From contig VENA01000058.1 in assembly GCA_009711785.1 (NCBI GenBank), forward strand, positions 32,724 to 96,723: a stretch of 64,000 nucleotides of DNA, written 5' to 3'. Origin of the DNA: Bacillota bacterium (GTDB lineage: Bacteria; Bacillota; Clostridia; Tissierellales; MES13). Of this stretch, positions 35,492 through 43,400 are shown piece by piece. The notes under the pieces are model-generated. The model was not told where the DNA came from. It was given only the letters and a program-made list of their open reading frames with translations, and ran no database searches. The stretch's first letter is position 1; every line of letters begins with the position of its first letter. The position numbers and the translations under genes are program-made.

Positions 35492-36252
35492 TTACGCACT
35501 AATGGTTAAAGCTTTTATATCGTTTATAGGTTGTGTATATGGAAACTTTCTTTTATTATACCAATCCTTCCATATAGAAAGATTCGAATAATAGCCTATT
35601 ATCTTACTTTCTCTATTTAATATTTTTCCCCAAGCATCTTCACTTACACTTAATATGGTTAGTCCTGGGGAGCAGATAAACACTTTTGCGAGCCTCCTAA
35701 TGCTATATCTATTTTCCAATTATCTACAAAAAATCTTCTCCACCTACTGAAGATACCATATCTACGACAGTCAATATATTATAACTTTTCAATAATTTTG
35801 AGATTTCACCTACTGGGTTTAATATACCAGAGGGAGTTTCACAGTGTACAAATGTTGCAAACTTATAATCATTGTTATTTTTTAAATGTTTTTTAACTTT
35901 AAAATATCCACAGGCTTTCTATAATCAGAAGAAAAGTATTCACATTTTCCACCATACATATCAACAAAATCTCCAAATCCTCTTCCAAAAATCCATTATC
36001 AATACATAAAACTTTATCCCCTGGCTCTATTAAGGAAGCACATGCAGCTTCTAATCCTAAAATTCCCTCTCCAGATAATATAAGAACTTCATTCTTTGTA
36101 TGTAATAATCTAGCTAAAGATTCACTTGTTTCTTTATAAAAATCAAAGAAACTTAAATCTAAATCTGGATTAGTTATAGGATTTGCCATCTCCTTTCTGA
36201 CCTCTTCATTAATAGTTGTAGGTCCTGGTGTCATAATCATTTTTTCTCTCAT
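35492..36252 (-). pseudogene. Class V aminotransferase (alanine-glyoxylate / serine-pyruvate type) pseudogene
   Basis: The ATG at 36252 opens MREKMIMTPGPTTINEEVRK, the standard start of this PLP enzyme family. It continues through ILSGEGILGLEAACASLIEPGDKV. The frame then breaks at four places, each a one-base loss in a homopolymer: A5 at 35987-35991, the A/T run near 35889-35894, A6 at 35728-35733 and G4 at 35667-35670. Joined, the product reads VHCETPSGILNPVGEISKLL, VVDMVSSVGGEDFFVDNWKID and GGSQKCLSAPPGLTILSVSE, including the PLP lysine. It stops at PINDIKALTIS where the IS element begins, so the last 100 or so residues are missing. Confidence 0.88.
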
Positions 36253-36305
36253 ACTCTAATGCCCCCTTATCATTTTATCGATACAATTAAATTTTACATT
36301 AAAGA

Positions 36306-36339
36306 AACGACAGATACAGTAAATATTGTATCTGTCGTT
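36306..36339 (-). terminator. Terminator of the peroxiredoxin gene
   Basis: A 13-bp perfect stem AACGACAGATACA/TGTATCTGTCGTT with an 8-nt loop lies right after the stop. Confidence 0.75.
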
Positions 36340-36348
36340 AATAAAGCT

Positions 36349-36873
36349 TTAATCTAATAATTCATCTCCTTCATCCCAATCAATAGGACATAAGCCTCCA
36401 GTTTTTAAAGCCTTTAATACTCTTAATGTTTCATCTACACTACGCCCTACATTTAAATCATGGACTACTGAATATCTTATAACTCCCTCTGGATCTATAA
36501 TGAATAATCCTCTAAGTGCTATTCCTTCTTCTTCTATTAATATTCCATAATCTCTAGCAACTTCCTTAGTTAGATCCGATGCAATTGGAAAATTTAGTTT
36601 TCCTAAATCACCATTAATCCAAGCTTTATGGGAGTGTTCACTGTCTATACTGGCAGCTAAAATTTCAGCTCCTTCTTTTTTAAAATCATCATATCTTTTA
36701 CTATATCCTGTTATTTCTGTTGGGCAAACAAAAGTGAAATCAAGGGGATAAAAGAACATCACTAGCCATTTACCCTTATAATCATCTAAATTAACCTTTT
36801 TAAAATCTTTACCATCACCTGTTACTGCATTCATACTAAAATTAGGGGCTTGTTTCCCTACTAATCTATCCAT
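36349..36873 (-). CDS. 2-Cys peroxiredoxin (AhpC/Prx1 class)
   Basis: The 174-residue protein reduces H2O2 and organic peroxides. The peroxidatic Cys is in FFYPLDFTFVCPTEITGYS near residue 51, and the resolving Cys is in GGLCPIDWDEGDELLD near 163. The arginine that activates it lies in GLFIIDPEGVIRY-type context. Length is a little short of E. coli AhpC but typical for Clostridia. ATG at 36873 after AGGAGG. A Fur/PerR-type box lies 17 nt before the start, so peroxide or iron stress probably induces it. No AhpF is adjacent. Confidence 0.93.
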   Translation of the reverse strand: MDRLVGKQAPNFSMNAVTGDGKDFKKVNLDDYKGKWLVMFFYPLDFTFVCPTEITGYSKRYDDFKKEGAEILAASIDSEHSHKAWINGDLGKLNFPIASDLTKEVARDYGILIEEEGIALRGLFIIDPEGVIRYSVVHDLNVGRSVDETLRVLKALKTGGLCPIDWDEGDELLD

Positions 36874-36889
36874 ATTTATTCCTCCTTAT

Positions 36890-36904
36890 TGATAATGATT
36901 ATTA
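36890..36904. promoter_or_regulatory. PerR/Fur box before the peroxiredoxin gene
   Basis: TGATAATGATTATTA fits the 7-1-7 palindrome TGATAAT-N-ATTATCA at 13 of 14 positions and continues TTATC. The flanking TCCTTATTGATAATGATT is identical to the site before feoA (21883-21900). Confidence 0.7.
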
Positions 36905-37042
36905 TTATCTTAATATATATATGCCCTATTTTTTATATGATAAACAAAATAACATAAAATTATTAAAAATTTTATAAATATTTTAAAAAAATTTAATGAA
37001 ACTAAATGGACCCTTCTATCATATTAAATATACCCATCCACT

Positions 37043-37081
37043 AAAAAGCTCTGATTTGTCAAATACAAACCAGAGCTTTTT
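37043..37081 (-). terminator. Terminator of the YfcC transporter gene
   Basis: An 11-bp outer stem AAAAAGCTCTG/CAGAGCTTTTT has a loop that pairs further. Confidence 0.75.
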
Positions 37082-37087
37082 AAAATT

Positions 37088-38614
37088 TTATTTAAATCCA
37101 ATTAATACTGCTACTATTACAAATATAGAACCTAATGCAAATAATATCCCTTGAAATTTAATTTGCCATTTTGCCCATTTACCCCAATCTAATCTTGCAA
37201 CACCTAATACTCCCATTAAGCATCCTGAAGTAGGGACTATAAGGTTAGTAAAACCATCACCAAGTTGATATGCTAAAACTGCAACTTGTCTAGTTACTCC
37301 AACTAAATCCGAAAGAGGTGCCATTAAAGGCATAACCAAAGCTGCCTGACCAGAACCTGAGCTTACAAAGAAATTAAATATTGATTGGAACAAATACATA
37401 CACCATGCAGAAACTGCAGTTGGCAAGGCACTTACAACATTCCCTACTGAGTTAAGAATTGTATTTAAAACTGTAGGAGTTGAAGGATCAGACCCACCAA
37501 GTACTAATATGATACCGTTTGCCATACCCACAACTAAAGCAGCTCCTACTAAGTCCTTTGCTCCATCTCTAAAACCAGATGCTATATCATTTACTCCCAT
37601 ATTATTTAACTTAAATATTACACCTATTATACCTGCTACTAATCCCATTACAAAGAACTGAGAAGCTATTGAAGGTATATAATATGCATGCTTAACAACA
37701 CCATACACTACCCATATAACACCTAAAAGTATTGTTAATAACACTAATCCATGGCCTAATTTAAATTCAGCATTTAATTCATCTTTACCTTTAAAATCAT
37801 CTCTATAATATTCATCTGATTCATATGCTATAGATTTTTCTGGATTCTTTCTAATTTTCTTAGCATAGAACCAAGTATAAGCTATACCTACTATTGTAAA
37901 AAATATCCACATAAAAAATCTAAATCCAAAACCTGAAAGGATAGGTACTCCTGAAACCCCCTGGGCAACTGCTACTCCAAAGGGATTTTGCCATGAAGTT
38001 GCAAAACCTATTTGAGTTGCTACATATGTTATCATAATTCCTGTAATAGCATCATATCCCATTGCTATTACTAATGGTACAACTATCATTGCAAAAGGTA
38101 TTGCTTCTTCCCCCATTCCAAATATTGCACCACCTGCAGAAAATAATAAAAACAATATTGGAATTAATAATGCTTCCCTTCCTTTAGTTTTCTTAATCAT
38201 TGATAATATTCCAGCTTCTACTGCTCCAGTTTTTAATATTATACCGAAGGCTCCACCTATAACAAGTATAAAAGCTACTATTCCTACTGCTGTTCCCCAT
38301 TTACTTCCACCTACTAAACCTTCAAAAACATAATTTGTAATTCCTAAACCGCCAAAGGGCTCAAATAATGAAATTCCTTCTTTTACAGGGGCCCCCTGAT
38401 CATTTGTTATTACTCTAAAGCTATCCGGATCTGGTACTGTCCTTGTTTTTTCATCCCCCTTATACTCATATGTAACCTCGTGAGTATCAAATTGTCCTAA
38501 TGGTACTAAATAGGTTAAAAGTGCAGCAAAAAGTACAACAAAGAAAATAATTACATAGGTATCAGGCATTCGCCATGACTTTTGCTTTTTAAACTCCTTA
38601 CTTTCTGTTGACAT
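37088..38614 (-). CDS. YfcC-family (DcuC-like) anion/peptide-product transporter
   Basis: The 508-residue membrane protein has about 12 hydrophobic segments and the family start KKQKSWRMPDTYVIIFFVVL. GMGEEAIPFAMIVVPLVIAMGYD lies near 170, and the end is typical with SSGSGQAALVMPLMAPLSDL. YfcC/ArcD-like carriers move C4-dicarboxylates, arginine or amino acids; the substrate is not fixed. A sigma-54 promoter lies 44-60 nt before the ATG at 38614, whose ribosome site is GGGGGATG. The activator gene is directly upstream, and an isoaspartyl dipeptidase lies beyond it. Import of a dipeptide or aspartate-type substrate is plausible. Confidence 0.85.
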   Translation of the reverse strand: MSTESKEFKKQKSWRMPDTYVIIFFVVLFAALLTYLVPLGQFDTHEVTYEYKGDEKTRTVPDPDSFRVITNDQGAPVKEGISLFEPFGGLGITNYVFEGLVGGSKWGTAVGIVAFILVIGGAFGIILKTGAVEAGILSMIKKTKGREALLIPILFLLFSAGGAIFGMGEEAIPFAMIVVPLVIAMGYDAITGIMITYVATQIGFATSWQNPFGVAVAQGVSGVPILSGFGFRFFMWIFFTIVGIAYTWFYAKKIRKNPEKSIAYESDEYYRDDFKGKDELNAEFKLGHGLVLLTILLGVIWVVYGVVKHAYYIPSIASQFFVMGLVAGIIGVIFKLNNMGVNDIASGFRDGAKDLVGAALVVGMANGIILVLGGSDPSTPTVLNTILNSVGNVVSALPTAVSAWCMYLFQSIFNFFVSSGSGQAALVMPLMAPLSDLVGVTRQVAVLAYQLGDGFTNLIVPTSGCLMGVLGVARLDWGKWAKWQIKFQGILFALGSIFVIVAVLIGFK

Positions 38615-38656
38615 AAACATCCCCCTTTTTAATATTTACATTCACTAGTTAATAGT

Positions 38657-38673
38657 TGCAATATATATGCCAA
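38657..38673 (-). promoter_or_regulatory. Sigma-54 promoter of the YfcC transporter
   Basis: On the minus strand TTGGCATATATATTGCA gives -24 TGGCA and -12 TTGCA with the exact GG-N10-GC spacing. Confidence 0.75.
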
Positions 38674-38754
38674 TAGTAAGATTAGGTTGTTTAAACCTTC
38701 TGAATTTTTACTAAGTTTATTTGGGTTTTATTTGGTTGCCATTAACCTTTATAT

Positions 38755-40794
38755 TTACCCCATTATAACCATTAATAAATTTTTTCCCTTTTCACTTAAA
38801 ACTGTTCCATGTTTTCCCTTCTTTTTTAAAATCAACCCCTTTGTACTTAATTTATTTAATCTACTACGCATTTGATATTTTGTCATTTCAAATTTAGTAC
38901 TTTTTGTTTCATTGGCTAGTTTTTCTCTTCCTACTATTTCTCCTGATTTGTTAAGTTCATATATTTTTTTCAATATAAAGCTTTCTTCTTCATCTAAATC
39001 TAGTTCATTTTTTTGACACTTTATATCCTCAATACCCTTTGTTTGAAAAAATCCTCTATCTGGTATATCCTTACTCTTTATTGTATCTTCATCCCGTACA
39101 GCTAACATGTAACTTAATATATTTTTTAATTCTCTAACATTTCCATACCAATCATAATTTAATAATTCCTTTATAACCTCTTTAGATATTTTAATATCTG
39201 CCCTGGTTTCAGTTGATATGAAATATTTCATTAAAGCTATTATATCTTCCTTTCTTTCCCTTAAAGGCGGTACTTTTATATAACCTAGTTTAAGTCTATA
39301 ATATAAATCCTCTCTAAATTTATTTTCATTTACAAGCTTAGCTAAATTCTTATTTGTAGCTGCTATTATTCTAACATCTACAGACTTTATATTATTTCCT
39401 CCAACACGCATGATCTCCTTTTCTTGTAATACCCTTAAAAGTCTTGCTTGAACCTTTGTAGATATGTCTCCAATTTCATCTAAAAAGATAGTTCCTCCAT
39501 CGGCCTGTTCAAATAAACCAACTTTACCTCCCTTTTTAGCCCCTGTAAAAGCTCCCTCTTCGTATCCAAATAATTCGCTTTCTATTAATTCATCCGAAAG
39601 AGCGCTAAAATTTACAGCTAAAAAAGGTCCATCCTTTCTATTAGAAACATTATGTATGCTACTTGCAATAAGCTCTTTTCCAGTTCCACTTTCACCTTCT
39701 ATTAAAATTGTTATATCAGCTTTAGAAAGTTTTTTTGCTATTTGTTTTAATCTTTTTATATTTTCACTTACTCCTATTATGTCATCAAAGGTATATTTTG
39801 CATAAAATCCTTTCTTTATCAATTCCCTTTTTAATCTATCACTATTTTCCATTGTTTCTTTTACATTTTTAAAAATAACTATAGATGAATCTCCCTTTGA
39901 TAGCTGAAATTTATTTAATAATAATTCCATACCATCGATATTTATTATTTGTCCTTCTTTACTATCTTTGTCCATTAAAAAACTAAGTAGCTTTTTATTA
40001 TATATTATATTTTTTATATTCTTTCCTACAATATTTTTATAATCTCTATTTAACATTTTCTTTAAATTCTCATTAAAAACAGTTATCTCACCAAACATAT
40101 CATAAACTAATAATCCATCATTCAAACCATCTAAAACTTGATTTAAATGTTGATTTAAATTTAATATTTGATTACTAGACTTTGCTAATCTCTTTCCTAT
40201 ATTAATAATTTTTTTTAAAAATTTTTGAGAGAATTGACCTGCCTTTTCATCTAATACATCTAGTTTATTTAATATCTTAGTAATCGTTGTAAAATCCATA
40301 ATTCTTGGACCTATATCATATATCTTTTCTATAGATTTTGGAACTTTATCGTACTCTCCAGGGGTTATTGCTATGTTTATATTCTTTGGTATAGAATTAA
40401 TTCCTGGATAATAAGGAATGTATTCTAGATAATCAAATCCTATTTTTTTTAAAGCTTCTATTCCTTCAAAACATGTTCCTTTAACATCGTTAACAAATAA
40501 TACTTTTGTTCCCTTAGGCAATAACACTAAATCATCTACATGTCCATGACTTATTGTCCTATTAGCAATAATTATTTCATTTTTTAAATCTATTTTTTCT
40601 AAAGCAATCAATTCCTCCATAGCTATTTGACTAGAAATAACTATTAAATCATCCTTTATTACATCTTCTATACCCTCATCTATAGCATAGCTTTTTATGC
40701 ATACGATATCATCTAAATATTCCTTAAGCTGATTATGTAAAGCCATTTTAGTGTGCTTACTACCAGATATTAAAGATATACTCTTTTGACACAT
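38755..40794 (-). CDS. Sigma-54-dependent transcriptional activator with winged-helix-like C-terminus
   Basis: The 679-residue protein has an N-terminal sensor region (about 1-190, PrpR-like), a PAS domain (about 215-310) and an AAA+ sigma-54 domain. Motifs are GESGTGKE (Walker A) near residue 365, ESELFGYEEGAFTGAKKG (GAFTGA loop), GGTIFLDEIGD (Walker B) and NVRELKN. The C-terminal domain has KYQMRSRLNKLSTKGLILKK, continuing KKGKHGTVLSEKGK, which looks like a winged helix rather than the usual Fis helix-turn-helix. ATG at 40794 after AAGGGTG is preferred to the GTG at 40803. The two flanking genes each have a sigma-54 promoter. Confidence 0.9.
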   Translation of the reverse strand: MCQKSISLISGSKHTKMALHNQLKEYLDDIVCIKSYAIDEGIEDVIKDDLIVISSQIAMEELIALEKIDLKNEIIIANRTISHGHVDDLVLLPKGTKVLFVNDVKGTCFEGIEALKKIGFDYLEYIPYYPGINSIPKNINIAITPGEYDKVPKSIEKIYDIGPRIMDFTTITKILNKLDVLDEKAGQFSQKFLKKIINIGKRLAKSSNQILNLNQHLNQVLDGLNDGLLVYDMFGEITVFNENLKKMLNRDYKNIVGKNIKNIIYNKKLLSFLMDKDSKEGQIINIDGMELLLNKFQLSKGDSSIVIFKNVKETMENSDRLKRELIKKGFYAKYTFDDIIGVSENIKRLKQIAKKLSKADITILIEGESGTGKELIASSIHNVSNRKDGPFLAVNFSALSDELIESELFGYEEGAFTGAKKGGKVGLFEQADGGTIFLDEIGDISTKVQARLLRVLQEKEIMRVGGNNIKSVDVRIIAATNKNLAKLVNENKFREDLYYRLKLGYIKVPPLRERKEDIIALMKYFISTETRADIKISKEVIKELLNYDWYGNVRELKNILSYMLAVRDEDTIKSKDIPDRGFFQTKGIEDIKCQKNELDLDEEESFILKKIYELNKSGEIVGREKLANETKSTKFEMTKYQMRSRLNKLSTKGLILKKKGKHGTVLSEKGKNLLMVIMG

Positions 40795-40873
40795 CAAAAT
40801 CACCCTTAATGTAAATTTATGTATAATTATCTACATTCTATACAAATCAATTAATTCCTTTTATAATGAAAAT

Positions 40874-40897
40874 AAAAACCTGTAATTACAGGTTTTT
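40874..40897 (-). terminator. Terminator of iadA
   Basis: A 24-bp perfect palindrome AAAAACCTGTAA/TTACAGGTTTTT lies at the stop, separating iadA from the activator gene. Confidence 0.8.
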
Positions 40898-42068
40898 ACT
40901 CAAAAGTTCCCTTTATTATTATTTCTTTTTTATCTATCATTAAATTTCCCCTAGCTATTACAGTATCTATGTCTAAATTTTCTTTATCTAAAATAACTAT
41001 ATCTGCATCTTTTTTTTCTTCTATATAGCCTTTATTTTTAAGCTTAAATATTTCAGCAGGATTTGATGTTATCACCCTTAAAGCATCTTCTATCTTCACT
41101 TTTTCTTTTATTATTGATTCTTTAACTGCTTCATATAATGAAGTTACCTTTCCTAACTGAAGTCCTATATAATTTCCATTCTCATCAAAATCAGGTAAAC
41201 TTCCTTGTCCATCGGAACTGAATGTAATATTTTTATTAGAAATTCCTCTTTGTAAACTTAATTTTAAAGCCTTTGATGCTTTAACTTCCCCTTCTAAAAT
41301 AAATTTCTCCGTAGTACTTGTTGTAAAATCAATAAATCCACCTAACTTCCCATATTCTATAGACGCTTCAAAAAGATTAGTATTTCTATTCATATGCGTT
41401 GGGACAAATTGTGTTATAGGTATATCTGAATTATTAACTATATCTAAAAGCATATCAGTTTTAGTTTCACTATCCCCCATATGTATATTAACTACTCCAG
41501 CTTTACCTGATAATATTCCACCAACCCGTGCCTCAGCTGTAAGTTTTCTTATATCTATAACAGTAGGTTGCGATGATCTATGGTCTGATAGAGCAATTTC
41601 TCCTACACCAATAACCTTTTCAATCATTATTAAATCATCTTGTATACTACCTGTGACTGTTCTTACTGGTATTTGATATGACCCTGTATGTACATAAGTA
41701 CTTAATCCTTCTTCTTCTAGCCCCTTTGCTTTTGCTAATAAATTACTCATAGTTCTAGTAGTCCCATCAGTACCTATAACACCTATAACTGTAGTAACTC
41801 CTCCTTTAGTTATATCTGTTAATTGAATTTCAGGGGTTCTAGTTTTAAAACTTCCTTCTCCCCCTCCTCCACATATATGTACATGAGAATCAATAAAGCC
41901 TGGAACTACTATTTTATTTTTAGCATCAATTACTTCTATATCTAAAAATCCCTTTGGTAAATCTATATTATTCTTTATATATCCAATTTTATCTCCAGTT
42001 ATCAATATATCTTTTTCCCCCATATAATTAGGTCCATATACTTCACCATTTTTTATTAGTTTCAACAT
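40896..42068 (-). CDS. iadA: Isoaspartyl dipeptidase (beta-aspartyl peptidase)
   Basis: The 390-residue amidohydrolase cleaves beta-linked Asp-X dipeptides from damaged proteins. Motifs are VVPGFIDSHVHICGGGGEG (metal HxH), GVTTVIGVIGTDGTTR, IGVGEIALSDHRSSQP near 155, and VNIHMGDSETK. The late metal Asp lies in FSSDGQGSLPDF, and the usual metallo-dependent tail is KDADIVILDKENL. Length equals E. coli IadA. ATG at 42068 after GGGAG. A sigma-54 promoter sits 39-55 nt upstream, so it likely belongs to the unit controlled by the adjacent activator. Confidence 0.93.
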   Translation of the reverse strand: MLKLIKNGEVYGPNYMGEKDILITGDKIGYIKNNIDLPKGFLDIEVIDAKNKIVVPGFIDSHVHICGGGGEGSFKTRTPEIQLTDITKGGVTTVIGVIGTDGTTRTMSNLLAKAKGLEEEGLSTYVHTGSYQIPVRTVTGSIQDDLIMIEKVIGVGEIALSDHRSSQPTVIDIRKLTAEARVGGILSGKAGVVNIHMGDSETKTDMLLDIVNNSDIPITQFVPTHMNRNTNLFEASIEYGKLGGFIDFTTSTTEKFILEGEVKASKALKLSLQRGISNKNITFSSDGQGSLPDFDENGNYIGLQLGKVTSLYEAVKESIIKEKVKIEDALRVITSNPAEIFKLKNKGYIEEKKDADIVILDKENLDIDTVIARGNLMIDKKEIIIKGTFE

Positions 42069-42106
42069 AAAATTACTCCCTTCACTTTTATTATATTAAT
42101 AAGTAA

Positions 42107-42123
42107 TGCATTATCTATGCCAT
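42107..42123 (-). promoter_or_regulatory. Sigma-54 promoter of iadA
   Basis: ATGGCATAGATAATGCA on the minus strand has -24 TGGCA and -12 ATGCA with GG-N10-GC spacing. It is slightly weaker than the transporter site. Confidence 0.65.
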
Positions 42124-42222
42124 TAATTTATTTGTAGTATTTAAACAATTAAAATGATAATTATAGAAATACAATTCCTAATTTGGGGATTTAATGGTTA
42201 CCATTTACATACTTATCAAACC

Positions 42223-42250
42223 AAATAAATCCCCATATGGGGATTTATTT
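42223..42250 (-). terminator. Terminator of the kinase-GDT1 unit
   Basis: A 28-bp palindrome AAATAAATCCCC with its complement overlaps the GDT1 stop, with T-rich and A-rich flanks. A second GGGGATTTA copy at 42185-42193 could compete for one arm. Confidence 0.75.
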
Positions 42251-43378
42251 TTTCTTATTAATTCTATCAATATTTTTTATAATCTTATTTGCTATTTTTT
42301 TATTTTTCTTTTTCAAATCTTTCATATATCTATTAGTACTTCCTTTATACTCTACCTTCTCACCAAACAATAAAATTTCTAATGCTTCCCTTGTTCTATT
42401 TATAACATAATCTTTATCTTGATTAAAACCATATTGTATCATATGGGCTATGGTTAAACTAAAAGCTTTAATAATCTTTTCTTCATTAAAATTTTTATCA
42501 TCTCTTTTAGGTAATGAATCAAAATCAAAGTCAGTCATATATTTATCTTTTTTAAAAGCGTCATCTAACATTTTTAGTACTGAATCTATTAAGCAATTTC
42601 CCTCTTTACACATTCCACAATCTTCATTTCCTAAACATATATCCTCTATAGATTCCTTAATATTATGGGTTTTTATATATAAAGTTGTCGCTACTTCTTT
42701 TAATGCATTAGTTCTATTATCCTTTCTAGCTTTAATACTAGCTTTTAATAATACATATATTAAAGCTATCAAAAACAATAGGAATATAATTATATTAACT
42801 GAAGTTAAATATACTTTAGGTAACTTTCTAAAAAGTTTAAGTACTCCAAAAAAAATAAATATTCCTGCTGAAACTATTTTTATTGTAAACTCAGGTATCT
42901 TTTGTCCTACCTTGCTTCCCACTATTATACCTAAAAAACTAGTAAATATCATACCTAGTACCGCTCCTATTAGTATAAATATAGGAAACTTTGCTTCTGT
43001 TGCTAAAGTCATTGCAGCAAGTTGTGTTTTATCACCTAATTCTCCAATAAAAAAAGCTAAAGCCACTGTTACTATCGGTCCGTACTTATTAGCCTTATTT
43101 GTATCTTCTTCTTCATCATCAGGTTTTAAAGTCCACAAACCAAAACCTATAAACATAATAGCAGCTATTATTTGTATTTTTTCTATGGGAATAACATTTG
43201 ATAGATAAGCTCCTAATAAAATTGCAATACCATGATTTAGAAAGGAACCTATAAATACTCCAGTTAAAACTTTACTTACCTTATATTTCGTTGCAAAAGC
43301 CATAGCTAGAATCTGTGTTTTATCTCCCATTTCAGCTACAAATATCAATAAAAAAGCTTTCAAAACTTCCTGTAGCAT
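42245..43378 (-). CDS. GDT1/TMEM165-family cation transporter with cysteine-containing C-terminal extension
   Basis: The first 215 or so residues are a UPF0016 transporter with the two signature motifs AEMGDKTQ (near 16) and GELGDKTQ (near 112) and six to seven transmembrane helices. Members export Mn2+ (MneA) or exchange Ca2+/Mn2+ for protons. Unlike most bacterial members, of 190-230 residues, this one has about 160 extra cytosolic residues. That tail holds four closely spaced cysteines (CLGNEDCGMCKEGNC near 243-257), a helical region and a lysine-rich end. ATG at 43378 after GAGGAGG. It starts 22 nt after the second histidine kinase, suggesting a joint transcript. Confidence 0.85.
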   Translation of the reverse strand: MLQEVLKAFLLIFVAEMGDKTQILAMAFATKYKVSKVLTGVFIGSFLNHGIAILLGAYLSNVIPIEKIQIIAAIMFIGFGLWTLKPDDEEEDTNKANKYGPIVTVALAFFIGELGDKTQLAAMTLATEAKFPIFILIGAVLGMIFTSFLGIIVGSKVGQKIPEFTIKIVSAGIFIFFGVLKLFRKLPKVYLTSVNIIIFLLFLIALIYVLLKASIKARKDNRTNALKEVATTLYIKTHNIKESIEDICLGNEDCGMCKEGNCLIDSVLKMLDDAFKKDKYMTDFDFDSLPKRDDKNFNEEKIIKAFSLTIAHMIQYGFNQDKDYVINRTREALEILLFGEKVEYKGSTNRYMKDLKKKNKKIANKIIKNIDRINKKK

Positions 43379-43400
43379 ATTAAATTTTCCTCCTCATTTG

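Noticed and set aside
42450..43208. 252-codon plus-strand frame opposite the GDT1 gene
   Set aside because: Antisense to a protein with two exact GDT1 signatures; no ribosome site; Ser/Ile-rich.
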